29,328 nucleotides of DNA from an uncultured Nitrososphaera sp. (lineage in GTDB: Archaea; Thermoproteota; Nitrososphaeria; Nitrososphaerales; Nitrososphaeraceae), in contig CAMLKF010000016.1 in the NCBI GenBank assembly GCA_946480575.1, positions 1-29,328 of the forward strand, written 5' to 3'. The notes under the pieces were generated by a model. The model did not search any database, had not been told where the DNA came from, and was given only the letters and a program-made list of their open reading frames with translations. Shown piece by piece: positions 1-6,993 of the stretch. Position numbers and translations under genes: made by a program. The number at the start of each line of letters is the position of its first letter. Positions within the stretch are counted from its first letter, which is position 1.

Positions 1-203
1 CTTGCCTTCATGTAGGCGCGAAACTCTTCGATAATTGTCGCATTGGTCTTGTTCGGAACGAGTGGTATTTTTGAGAGCGTCGTGATCAGCTTTGCCGGGC
101 ATTGGGTTTCTGCACTCCTTCTGTCGGCTTGCTCCTTTCGGTAGCCAGTTACCGTAGTTTCCTTATGCCCGGCCAGAGAAGAGCTAGTAGTAGGTGAACC
201 CAT
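1..203 (-). CDS. Tyrosine recombinase/integrase, N-terminal part (runs off the left edge)
   Basis: An open frame without stops runs from an ATG at 203 to the window edge, giving 67 codons. After a Ser/Thr-rich start it reads IPLVPNKTNATIIEEFRAYM. This resembles the SAM-like, core-binding N-terminal domain of archaeal phage-type integrases, where a short helix bundle precedes the catalytic domain. The catalytic Arg, His and Tyr residues would lie outside the window, so activity cannot be judged. The start codon is 8 bases past the 3' end of tRNA-Pro, the usual place for an integrase whose attachment site is the tRNA 3' half. No TATA box of its own is visible, so it may be read from the tRNA promoter. 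The family call is inference from a short N-terminus. Confidence 0.55.
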   Translation of the reverse strand, partial: MGSPTTSSSLAGHKETTVTGYRKEQADRRSAETQCPAKLITTLSKIPLVPNKTNATIIEEFRAYMKA

Positions 204-211
204 TACGATGG

Positions 212-315
212 TGGGGCCAGTGGGATTCGAACCCACGATCTCCAGCGCCCCAGGCTCGTCGGTCGTTTTTTCAGGACAACCTCTGACATCCTAGACCAAG
301 CTAGACTATGGCCCC
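212..315 (-). tRNA. tRNA-Pro(GGG) with an intron
   Basis: The minus strand folds as a tRNA. The acceptor stem is GGGGCCA/TGGCCCC with discriminator A. The D arm is GTCT/GGAT. The T arm is GTGGG-TTCGAAT-CCCAC, and the variable loop is AGATC. Removing 28 bases restores a five-pair anticodon stem TCAGC-type (TCAG+C with G+CTGG) and a seven-base loop CTGGGGC with T33 and anticodon GGG. The mature RNA is 76 nt. CCA is not encoded. Other splits give no U33 or leave the stem unpaired, so Pro(GGG) is the only consistent reading I found. Confidence 0.85.
255..282 (-). other. tRNA-Pro intron, non-canonical position 30/31
   Basis: A 28-nt insert interrupts the 5' side of the anticodon stem, between positions 30 and 31, instead of the common 37/38 site. 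The intron can form its own hairpin (GGTTGT paired with ACGACC), as expected for a bulge-helix-bulge substrate of the archaeal splicing endonuclease. The exact junction could shift by one or two bases. Confidence 0.65.
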
Positions 316-339
316 TCGTTAGAGTCACATCGCAAGACC

Positions 340-348
340 ACTTTTAAA
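340..348 (-). promoter_or_regulatory. TATA box of tRNA-Pro
   Basis: The minus strand reads GTTTAAAAG centred about 29 bases upstream of the tRNA 5' end, the expected spacing for an archaeal box A. Confidence 0.5.
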
Positions 349-366
349 CCTACAGACAGAAATTCT

Positions 367-597
367 CTAGTCTTTCGTAAACTCGATCTCGACATTCCTA
401 TTCCTGATGCTTATGGTGTACGCTTCATAGTCGTTGACAGGTATCGTATCCAATCTGGCGTTGCCGCACACCTGGCAGGATGTAAAGCCGGGCGAGCCCT
501 TCAGGAGCGACGCTGCCCACTGGCATTCGTTGCATATGACAAGGTCGCGGTATTCTTCGCTGGGCGTCACAACAACATTATTCTCGCGGCCCGGCAA
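367..597 (-). CDS. Small zinc-ribbon protein
   Basis: A protein of up to 76 residues with two CxxC pairs (CNEC near residue 22 and CQVC near 41), spaced as in a rubredoxin-like or zinc-ribbon fold. The C-terminal 25 residues lack Cys and look like a short beta domain. The frame opens just after the stop of the ABC permease 28 bases upstream, so it is probably co-transcribed with the exporter. The start is uncertain: the TTG at 597 gives 76 residues, and a GTG nine codons later gives 67. No function can be assigned beyond metal binding, and no family name is recognised. Confidence 0.6.
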   Translation of the reverse strand: MPGRENNVVVTPSEEYRDLVICNECQWAASLLKGSPGFTSCQVCGNARLDTIPVNDYEAYTISIRNRNVEIEFTKD

Positions 598-625
598 TAA
601 GAACCAGATCGCTCTCGTACAATCA

Positions 626-1408
626 TCAGACGGCCTTCATCCTGCCAAATGAGTAGACTCCAAAGAGCCCGAGCGCTGCAGTATAACCAACAAGAATCAG
701 CATATTAAGCTCCATCGGGCTGCTGCCGACGCCAAGCGTCGCATTTCTCAGCGCGTCAACTCCATAGGTTGCAGGGTCCACCGCAGTCAGGATACCCAGC
801 CAGCTTGGTAGGTTGTCAAGTGGAAAGAGCGCGCCAGAAAGAAAGAACAGCGGGAATACGACAAAGCTCACGATCATCTGGAACCCTTCGAGGCTGTACA
901 TATAGCTTCCAAGTGCAAGACCAAGCGACGTAAGCCCAAATGACATGAGCAGGATTATCGCCACTGCCTGGATAAGCGACAGCGGGGTAAATCCTATCCC
1001 GATAGCGACGCCGATGGCAAGCAGTATTGACGCCTGGATAAGCGATGTGGTCATGCCGCCCAGAGTCTTGCCCACGAATACGCTTCCCCTGCTGACAGGC
1101 GCCACCATGACACTTTTTAGGAAATCAAACTTTCTGTCCCAGATGATGTACGAGCCATAAAAAACCGAGCTAAATATTATCGACATGGCGACAATGCCGG
1201 GAAAGATGAATTGCTGGTAGTCTTCTACGCCGGGCACGGTGGTCGGGTTGGCGGCGCCAAGGCCGGAGCCGATTACGAATAGCCACAGTATCGGTGTAAA
1301 TGTCGATGCCACAAGCCTGCTTTTTTCTCGCAAAAACACCTTGAATTCGCGCAGCCATATCGCGTAGATCTTGGCCAGATGATCTTCTATGCTAATCGTA
1401 CCTTGCAT
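626..1408 (-). CDS. ABC-2 type exporter, membrane subunit (DrrB-like)
   Basis: A 260-residue membrane protein with about six hydrophobic segments and the ABC-2 permease layout: a short cytoplasmic N-terminus, a first helix near residues 33-53, and a later segment with the family-typical VVFPLFFLSGALFPLDNLP. It would form the transmembrane half of a drug, lipid or polysaccharide efflux pump. Its ATG lies inside the 3' end of the ATPase gene (17-base overlap), so the two are translationally coupled. The substrate cannot be inferred; DrrB homologues in archaea are mostly uncharacterised. Confidence 0.88.
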   Translation of the reverse strand: MQGTISIEDHLAKIYAIWLREFKVFLREKSRLVASTFTPILWLFVIGSGLGAANPTTVPGVEDYQQFIFPGIVAMSIIFSSVFYGSYIIWDRKFDFLKSVMVAPVSRGSVFVGKTLGGMTTSLIQASILLAIGVAIGIGFTPLSLIQAVAIILLMSFGLTSLGLALGSYMYSLEGFQMIVSFVVFPLFFLSGALFPLDNLPSWLGILTAVDPATYGVDALRNATLGVGSSPMELNMLILVGYTAALGLFGVYSFGRMKAV

Positions 1409-2351
1409 ACCTCTCCATGAATCCCCCTTCCGCCTGCTCTTTGTCAGTATTGCGCCCGGTCAGCTGTATAAAGACATCATTGAGAGTAGGGCTTGTAAAC
1501 TCGGCAGACTCGGCTTCGACATTTTGCAGCAGGACCGGCAGGTCGCGCTTGGCGTTATCCACCGACAGCACAAGAAAGCCGTCGCTCTGCTCTAGCTTGT
1601 GCACAAAGCTAAACTGTCTGATTTTGTCAATGTCCTGTTGCATGAATTTTTTTGTCTTTATCCTGATAATGTCTCCTCCAAGCCCGGCCTTCAATTTTGC
1701 CGGCGTGTCAAGCGCGACTATCCTGCCCTTGTCAATTATCGCAATCCTGTCGCACAGCATATCTGCCTCTTCCATGTAATGTGTTGTCAGGATTATCGTC
1801 ACCTTTTCCTCTTCCACAAGGCGCCTGACGTACTTCCACATCGACTCTCTGCTTGCAGGGTCCAGCCCCAGCGTCGGCTCGTCAAGAAACATCACCTTTG
1901 GCTTATGGAGCAAGCCGCGCGCGATTTCAAGGCGCCTTCGCATGCCGCCGGAGTACGTCTTGACCTGATCGTGCTTTCGCTCGGTTAGGCCGACAAGCTC
2001 TAGCACTTCTTCGATCCTCTGCTTCCGCGTGTGGCGGGGCACACTGTAGAGCATAGCATGCAAATGCAGATTTTCATAACCGGTGAGCATGTCATCGCTG
2101 CTTGGCGCCTGAAACACTATGCCAATGCTTGCGCGCACCTTTGCCGGCTGGTTTGTTATGTCGTAGCCGTTCACAGTTGCGGTGCCGGAGGTGGGCTTGA
2201 GCAGCGTGGCAAGCATGTGTATGGTGGTAGTCTTGCCGGCGCCGTTTGAGCCAAGCAAGCCGAAAACCTCATTCTCGCTGATATCAAGCGTAAGGTTATC
2301 GACGGCTGTCAAGTTGCCATATTTCTTGACAAGATTCAGTATCTTTATCAA
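1392..2351 (-). CDS. ABC transporter ATP-binding protein (DrrA-like)
   Basis: A 319-residue nucleotide-binding subunit that would drive export through the adjacent ABC-2 permease. Visible motifs in order are Walker A GSNGAGKTT (about 34-42), Q-loop VFQAP (near 80), signature YSGGM (about 134), Walker B VMFLDEP with LGLDP (about 154-165) and the switch His in TTHYMEEAD. The roughly 90-residue C-terminal extension is typical of the DrrA/CcmA type. The frame opens at a TGA immediately before the TTG at 2351, so TTG is the only plausible start that keeps the MIKILNLVKKYG strand. This is the first gene of the exporter operon; a weak TATA-like GCATAATAC lies about 35 bases upstream. Confidence 0.92.
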   Translation of the reverse strand: MIKILNLVKKYGNLTAVDNLTLDISENEVFGLLGSNGAGKTTTIHMLATLLKPTSGTATVNGYDITNQPAKVRASIGIVFQAPSSDDMLTGYENLHLHAMLYSVPRHTRKQRIEEVLELVGLTERKHDQVKTYSGGMRRRLEIARGLLHKPKVMFLDEPTLGLDPASRESMWKYVRRLVEEEKVTIILTTHYMEEADMLCDRIAIIDKGRIVALDTPAKLKAGLGGDIIRIKTKKFMQQDIDKIRQFSFVHKLEQSDGFLVLSVDNAKRDLPVLLQNVEAESAEFTSPTLNDVFIQLTGRNTDKEQAEGGFMERYARYD

Positions 2352-2401
2352 TCAATAGAACAGAGCGCGCTTGAGGGTATTATGCCTTAACCCGGGCAGA
2401 A

Positions 2402-2420
2402 ACAAAAAATGTGCAAAAAA
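2402..2420 (-). terminator. T-rich terminator after the DUF5679 gene
   Basis: Reading the minus strand just past the stop at 2426 gives two runs of six T separated by five bases, a typical archaeal oligo-T terminator. It would end the operon that starts with the siroheme reductase. Confidence 0.5.
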
Positions 2421-2425
2421 GACTA

Positions 2426-2563
2426 TTACTTGCCTATCTTGAACATCTTTGTTCCGCAGACTGTGCAGATGCCCTGGGTGGCCGGCTTGCCGTTCTTCAT
2501 TGTGACCTTTTTCTCGTCTTTCATGTCTCTCTTGGCTTTACATTTGACGCAATACGCTTCCAT
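2426..2563 (-). CDS. DUF5679 small zinc protein
   Basis: A 45-residue protein starting MEAYCVKCKAKRDM and ending with ICTVCGTKMFKIGK. Two CxxC pairs (residues 5-8 and about 33-36) make one zinc ribbon. The length, the N-terminal MxAYCVKC motif and the GTKMFKIGK tail match DUF5679, a family common in archaea and some bacteria with no assigned biochemical role. It lies 39 bases after the UPF0201 gene on the same strand and is probably the last gene of that operon. Confidence 0.88.
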   Translation of the reverse strand: MEAYCVKCKAKRDMKDEKKVTMKNGKPATQGICTVCGTKMFKIGK

Positions 2564-2602
2564 AAAGCCCGTACAGAGGCAGGGATAAAAGAAGCTTTCC
2601 AC

Positions 2603-3040
2603 CTATGAAGTCTCAGGGACCAGCCAGTCTACTAGAGCATCCAGCTCCTCGCAGCTTATTGCCACCCTGATGGGCCCAAGGGGTGACTCCTGCTCTTCCT
2701 CAATGACAGCAGCGATGCCGGCAGTGGCCGCTTGCTTGTTGAGCAGGAACCAAGTGCTGTCACCGGCGCGGTTGTCTAAAAGCATTCTCCTCAATACGCC
2801 CATCGCAGACCTTGAACGCACCTGCTCGTACAGTATCGACAGCGGCTCGGCGCCTGTGGCCCTGCCCACCACCCTGCTGCCGTAGCGGAACTCTGGGGAG
2901 CATCGTCCTACGACGTTTGTTATCGCGTCTATAACCTTTTGCGGATCCTCCGACGAGTTGACTGGCGCCTCCACTTTCAGCTCTATTGGCGACGCAATCT
3001 GGAGCCGCCTCAACTGTTGTTCTTTGCCTCCCTGAGCCAT
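2603..3040 (-). CDS. UPF0201 family RNA-binding-like protein
   Basis: A 145-residue protein of the archaeal UPF0201 family (COG1931). Family marks are the N-terminal beta strand IELKVEAPVNSSEDPQKVIDAI, the central QVRSRSAMGVLRRML region and the C-terminal GPIRVAISCEELDALVDWL. The fold resembles ribosomal protein L5/RNA-binding domains. No enzymatic role is established. The gene overlaps the 3' end of the UPF0200 gene by 31 bases; this UPF0200-UPF0201 neighbourhood is conserved in many archaea and suggests a shared task in RNA or nucleotide metabolism. Confidence 0.85.
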   Translation of the reverse strand: MAQGGKEQQLRRLQIASPIELKVEAPVNSSEDPQKVIDAITNVVGRCSPEFRYGSRVVGRATGAEPLSILYEQVRSRSAMGVLRRMLLDNRAGDSTWFLLNKQAATAGIAAVIEEEQESPLGPIRVAISCEELDALVDWLVPETS

Positions 3041-3594
3041 TCTTCAACTATAGAATGGGCGCGCTCTTTGAGCTGCTCTAGTGTCAAGTCGTTGTTTGAG
3101 AGCGTTTCGTCGGCAAGTGCTATCGCCTCGCTTATCCCGACAGAAAGCTCGCGTTTGTCCCTGCTAGCAAATTCGTCACTGTTTGTGGGCGCGTCTGGCC
3201 TGCCCCTGTCTTGCAGGTGCTTGAGCCTTGTATCTTGCGACGCGTGGATTGCAAGCAGCCTGACGTGCCCGACCTTCTTGAGCACTTCGACTTCGGGTAT
3301 GCTGCGGATGCCGTCTATGACGATGTTGCCGGTCTTGCCGTCCCGCTCCAATTTCCTCAAAACAAGATGGGCCACGGCTCCCTGCCCAAGCTCCTGCCTG
3401 AGCTTTAGCATCAACCTGCCGAGGTTGACATCGGTCGGCTCGAGCCCCTGCCTTTTCGCTTCTTCCCTGATGGCGTCACCCATAGTCACAATAGCAAACC
3501 CTCTTTCCTTGAGAAATGACGCGACGGTAGTCTTGCCGGCTCCCGGCATTCCAGTAAGACAGACGATGAGCCTTTTGTCGCTAGCCATGATCAT
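3010..3594 (-). CDS. UPF0200 family P-loop NTPase (dephospho-CoA kinase-like)
   Basis: A 194-residue P-loop protein with Walker A GMPGAGKTT at residues 15-23, followed by a strand and VTMGDAIREEAK. The middle holds IVIDGIRSIPEV, and the lid-like segment contains RGRPDAP and the SRDKREL Arg cluster. This architecture is that of UPF0200, related to dephospho-CoA kinases and adenylate kinases, with unknown substrate. Two ATGs are available (3594 and 3585); either leaves the P-loop intact. It starts 11 bases after the rhodanese stop and overlaps UPF0201. Confidence 0.88.
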   Translation of the reverse strand: MIMASDKRLIVCLTGMPGAGKTTVASFLKERGFAIVTMGDAIREEAKRQGLEPTDVNLGRLMLKLRQELGQGAVAHLVLRKLERDGKTGNIVIDGIRSIPEVEVLKKVGHVRLLAIHASQDTRLKHLQDRGRPDAPTNSDEFASRDKRELSVGISEAIALADETLSNNDLTLEQLKERAHSIVEEWLREAKNNS

Positions 3595-3605
3595 TATTCA
3601 TGATT

Positions 3606-4460
3606 TTATTCTGCAGACAGATCCCAGTAGGTGGCGTCCTTGAACTCTTCCTTTGGCTTGCCAAGCGCCTTCCATTCTTTGAACGACTTGGGGTACAGCT
3701 TGACATTCTGAAAGCCGGCCAGCTTGAGCGCATAGTATGTCAGTCCTGAAAGCGTCCCGACGCTTCCGCAGTAGGTGATTATTTCAGAGTCGCTAGTAAT
3801 GCCACGGTTTTCGATAAACCGCTTTAGGTCCTCAGCCTTTCTCAGGATGCTCCCATTTGAGCCGACCATCGTATAGGGTATGTTCTTTGCCCCCGGTATG
3901 TGCTCTGTGAGGAAGTTCAGCCGCTCCCTTGAATCGACCAGTAGCTTGCCCTGCTGCGACTTTGCAGACTCGACGTATGAAGCGTCGGCATAAATGTTCT
4001 TGTTGATGTTGAGCGAGTGCTCCGCCTTTGGGTAGGTGCGCGCCTGTGTCTCGGTCTCAAGCCCGAGCTCCTTCCACTGGCGAAAAGTCATTTCAAGGAG
4101 CGCGATGTTTGTGTGACCAACGTACTGGAACGTCCACGCCACCCTGGCGGCTAGGGCCCCAAAGGTGTCGTCGTAAATGACGACAGGCATCGAGTCTGAT
4201 ATGCCAAGCTCGTCCATTATCGCCACTATTTTTTCCGGCGCATCGTTTTCAAGCACGCGTGCAAGCGGCAGAGAAACCGCGGTGGGTATGTGCCCCTTCT
4301 GGTAGTCGTCTGCCTTGCGCACGTCGACCACACGCACCGCCTTTTTGCGCACAAGCGACCGGAGGGTGTCGGCGTCGCACACTATCGAGAGCCGGAAATC
4401 CTCTGATTTTGCTGCTGCATTTTTCTTCTTTTTTGCAGCTCCTGCGGTCAAGCTGCGCAT
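3606..4460 (-). CDS. Tandem-domain thiosulfate/3-mercaptopyruvate sulfurtransferase
   Basis: A 284-residue protein with two rhodanese domains (about 28-135 and 155-275). The C-terminal domain has the catalytic loop with Cys231 in TYCGSVGT. The equivalent loop of the first domain reads YDDTFGALAARV with Asp in place of Cys, as in most tandem sulfurtransferases where the N-terminal domain is inactive. It would move sulfane sulfur from thiosulfate or mercaptopyruvate to cyanide, thiols or a protein acceptor. A Lys/Ala-rich N-terminal tail precedes domain 1. It overlaps the siroheme reductase by 13 bases, so the two products are made together, which favours a sulfur role for the pair. Confidence 0.88.
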   Translation of the reverse strand: MRSLTAGAAKKKKNAAAKSEDFRLSIVCDADTLRSLVRKKAVRVVDVRKADDYQKGHIPTAVSLPLARVLENDAPEKIVAIMDELGISDSMPVVIYDDTFGALAARVAWTFQYVGHTNIALLEMTFRQWKELGLETETQARTYPKAEHSLNINKNIYADASYVESAKSQQGKLLVDSRERLNFLTEHIPGAKNIPYTMVGSNGSILRKAEDLKRFIENRGITSDSEIITYCGSVGTLSGLTYYALKLAGFQNVKLYPKSFKEWKALGKPKEEFKDATYWDLSAE

Positions 4461-6289
4461 TCTCCCCTAGCAGTCTTGGCGCTGAACTGTGAGTCGCTGC
4501 CGTAGTCCCTGTAGGCGTCAGGGTCCTGCTCCGGCGTAGGCAGCTGTATCACCTGCGCAAGAGCAGCCTTCATGTCTTCGAGGTTCTTGATGCCTGCGAT
4601 GCCCTGACCCTTTGTCACCTTAGTTATCCACTGATGCAGCGTCTCATTTTCAGACTTTTGCTGCCTATAGAGGTCTACCACCTTCAGTATCGTGTCAATC
4701 ACGCGCTTGGCCGGCACGCGCATCGCAGCTTTTCCAAGCTCGCCCTGCTCGCCGGCGCTGCCGCCAAACAGCAGGGTATAGGTCGGGGTCATCGAGTTGT
4801 TCATTCTCGTGGCGCCTCCAAAGAATCCGATTGTCGCGATTTCGTGCTGGCCGCACGAGTTTGGGCAGCCACTTATCTTGATTGTTGCGTCGCACAAGGA
4901 GTCGTCAGTGTCAAGCCCGAGCTCGAGGAACCTGCGCTGCACTTCCTTGGCAAGCCTGTGCGAGTTTGTGATTGCAAGGTTGCACGACGTAGTGCCAGAG
5001 CATCCCACTGCCGACGCTATGGTGAGCGCGCCAGGGTTTGCAAGGCCGGCAGACGCAAGCTTTTCGTAAAAGTCGCGCAAGTCCGTCCCGCGCACGTAGC
5101 GGATCGCAAAATTCTGCTGGGGCGTATTCCTTGCGACGCCTTCTGCCGAATAGTCGCGGATTGCAGAGGCAAGCACCCTCAGCTGGCTTGCAGTAATGTC
5201 GCCGGCTCCAAGGGTGACAAACACTGCAAAGTAGCCGTCCTGCTTTTGCGAAACGACGTTTGTGTGGAGCCAGTGCTCAAACGCCGGGCTTTCCTTTGTG
5301 ACCTGCTCGTTTAACACCGGCAGCTTCGCCATCCGGGGCGCTTTTGGCAGCTGCCTTGTGTCCTCCTGTGCCTTGACGTCAAACATCTTCGCAGTTGAAT
5401 ATGATGTGGTCATTTCCACTATCGAGCGCTCCTTGAGGACCATCTTTTGGAACTTCTCCCAGCCCGTTTCATGCACGAGGTAGCGCATCCTGTTCCTCGC
5501 CATGTTTTCGCGGTTGCCGTGCCTGTCAAACAGCCTGACAGTAGCCATGCAGGTCGAGAGCAACCTGTCCTCCGGCGTGAAATCTTCAAGCAGGTGACCT
5601 ATGAACGACGCTGCACCGAGGCCGCCTCCGAGGTAGACCTTGAATCCTCTGACCATGCTGCCATTTTCTTCCCTGACGGCTGGCACAAGTCCAATGTCTG
5701 CAATCCTTACTAGCCCATGCTTGTCGCAGCAGGAAAAGTTGATCTTGAACTTTCGGGGCAGGTTCTGGCACATTGGGTTGCGGAGGAAGAACCTTGCAAT
5801 CGCCTTAGAGTATGGCGTGGCATCAAAGGCCTCGTCTGGGCAGACGCCGGCAAAGTGGCTGCACATTACGTTTCTGATGGTGTTGCCGCATGCCTCCCGG
5901 GTAGTTAGGCCGGCCTCGACAAGCCCTCTCATGACCTCGCTTACGTCCTCCAGCTGCACCCAGTGGAGCTGGATGTTCTGGCGGGTTGAAACGTGAGCGG
6001 AGCCTATAGAGAACGCTTCTGATAGGCTGGCTATTTTTTCAATCTGATCCGGAGTCATCTCGCCTCCAGGCACCTTTATCCGGACCATGCTGTAGTCCAT
6101 GCGGAGGCGCGAGCCATAGGCTCCATGCTGCAGGCGGAAGCGCCTGAAATCGTCCTCTGAAATCTTGCCCTGCCTGAAAAGCTTGACCTTCTTGGCAAAG
6201 ACCTCTGTCTCTTCTTCCCGGCCCCACTTGGGGTTGGGCTTGGGCAGAGAGACGCCCTTTTGTCTAGGGTTCACTGTAGGCTTCTTCAT
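4448..6289 (-). CDS. Ferredoxin-dependent sulfite/nitrite reductase (siroheme, 4Fe-4S)
   Basis: A 613-residue one-chain reductase with the pseudo-twofold layout of the NirA/Sir family. The four cluster-siroheme Cys are C430 and C436 (GCSGTTSCNLA) and C475 and C479 (CPNSCGQHE), the same spacing as in classical hemoprotein subunits. The N-terminal half carries FSIGSAHVSTRQNIQLHWV. It catalyses six-electron reduction of sulfite to sulfide or nitrite to ammonium in the cytoplasm. Motifs alone do not decide between them. The co-translated rhodanese, and the fact that ammonia oxidisers do not need nitrite for nitrogen supply, favour sulfite assimilation. First gene of the operon; ATG start 6289. 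Confidence 0.88.
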   Translation of the reverse strand: MKKPTVNPRQKGVSLPKPNPKWGREEETEVFAKKVKLFRQGKISEDDFRRFRLQHGAYGSRLRMDYSMVRIKVPGGEMTPDQIEKIASLSEAFSIGSAHVSTRQNIQLHWVQLEDVSEVMRGLVEAGLTTREACGNTIRNVMCSHFAGVCPDEAFDATPYSKAIARFFLRNPMCQNLPRKFKINFSCCDKHGLVRIADIGLVPAVREENGSMVRGFKVYLGGGLGAASFIGHLLEDFTPEDRLLSTCMATVRLFDRHGNRENMARNRMRYLVHETGWEKFQKMVLKERSIVEMTTSYSTAKMFDVKAQEDTRQLPKAPRMAKLPVLNEQVTKESPAFEHWLHTNVVSQKQDGYFAVFVTLGAGDITASQLRVLASAIRDYSAEGVARNTPQQNFAIRYVRGTDLRDFYEKLASAGLANPGALTIASAVGCSGTTSCNLAITNSHRLAKEVQRRFLELGLDTDDSLCDATIKISGCPNSCGQHEIATIGFFGGATRMNNSMTPTYTLLFGGSAGEQGELGKAAMRVPAKRVIDTILKVVDLYRQQKSENETLHQWITKVTKGQGIAGIKNLEDMKAALAQVIQLPTPEQDPDAYRDYGSDSQFSAKTARGECAA

Positions 6290-6316
6290 TATTCAATATA
6301 AAAAGCGTACTTCAAA

Positions 6317-6329
6317 TCATATATTTTTT
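6317..6329 (-). promoter_or_regulatory. TATA box of the sulfite/nitrite reductase operon
   Basis: The minus strand reads AAAAAATATATGA centred about 34 bases upstream of the ATG, which puts the likely transcription start just ahead of the start codon. Confidence 0.45.
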
Positions 6330-6397
6330 GTGGATATAGGAGATATTGGCAGCAATTCTTGAGAACAGCGGCAATATACAGCATCTATATGCACAAG

Positions 6398-6408
6398 CTT
6401 TTTAATAC
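6398..6408 (+). promoter_or_regulatory. TATA box of the VOC gene
   Basis: CTTTTTAATAC is centred 26 bases upstream of the ATG at 6429, predicting a leaderless transcript. It shares the 139-base divergent intergenic region with the reductase promoter. Confidence 0.55.
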
Positions 6409-6428
6409 AACCTGAATGCAAACTCGGC

Positions 6429-6947
6429 ATGGCCACCAAGGCTAAAAAGAAGAGCAAGGTCAAGGCAAAGACCAAGGTCGGTCCTATTCCAAAGCAATAC
6501 CACACCGTTACCCCAACTCTTGTCGTCCGCAACGCCCCTGAGGCGATAGAATTTTACAAGAAGGCATTTGGCGCAAAGGAAAAGTACAGAATGTACATGC
6601 CAGACGGCAAGATGATAATGCACGCCGAGATCAAGATCGGCGATTCAAGCATCATGCTGGCAGACGAGAATCCACAGTGGAAGATCCTATCTCCGCAGTC
6701 CATTGGCGCAACCGGCGTCACGCTGTATACGTACGTCAAGAACGTTGACAAGGTATTCGAACAGGCAGTTGCCGCAGGCGCAACTGTGACCATGCCGGTA
6801 ATGGACGCGTTCTGGGGTGACCGCAACGGCCAGCTTATGGACCCGTCAGGGCACTTGTGGTCGATTGCGACACACAAGCGCGACATGTCAGCAAAAGAGA
6901 TGCAAAAGGCGCAGGAAGAATGGCTGGCCCAGCAGCAGCAGCAATAG
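6429..6947 (+). CDS. VOC-family (PhnB-like glyoxalase/bleomycin-resistance fold) protein
   Basis: A 172-residue protein. A roughly 25-residue Lys/Ala tail precedes a single VOC domain (about 25-150) with TPTLVVRNAPEAIEFYKKAF, the MHAEIKIGDSSIMLADE strand, and WGDRNGQLMDPSGHLWSIAT. This arrangement is that of the PhnB-type subgroup. Metal-ligand candidates are the His in MHAEI and the acidic positions around DPSG; the substrate is unknown. The C-terminus ends in five Gln. The basic tail is unusual for a VOC enzyme and may bind nucleic acid or a partner. Leaderless promoter. Confidence 0.82.
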   Translation: MATKAKKKSKVKAKTKVGPIPKQYHTVTPTLVVRNAPEAIEFYKKAFGAKEKYRMYMPDGKMIMHAEIKIGDSSIMLADENPQWKILSPQSIGATGVTLYTYVKNVDKVFEQAVAAGATVTMPVMDAFWGDRNGQLMDPSGHLWSIATHKRDMSAKEMQKAQEEWLAQQQQQ

Positions 6948-6952
6948 CACAA

Positions 6953-6961
6953 GCTTAAAAT
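6953..6961 (+). promoter_or_regulatory. TATA box of the uL2 gene
   Basis: GCTTAAAAT begins 5 bases after the VOC stop and is centred about 37 bases upstream of the uL2 ATG. This allows a leader of roughly ten bases. Confidence 0.4.
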
Positions 6962-6993
6962 CACCTACCCGACGGCTGGTTTTACACTGAAAA

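Noticed and set aside
2939..3643. 234-codon plus-strand frame over UPF0200/UPF0201
   Set aside because: Ser/Leu-rich antisense shadow of two recognised genes.
4634..5314. 226-codon plus-strand frame over the siroheme reductase
   Set aside because: Antisense of the cluster-binding domain; Arg/Ala/Val-rich without motifs.
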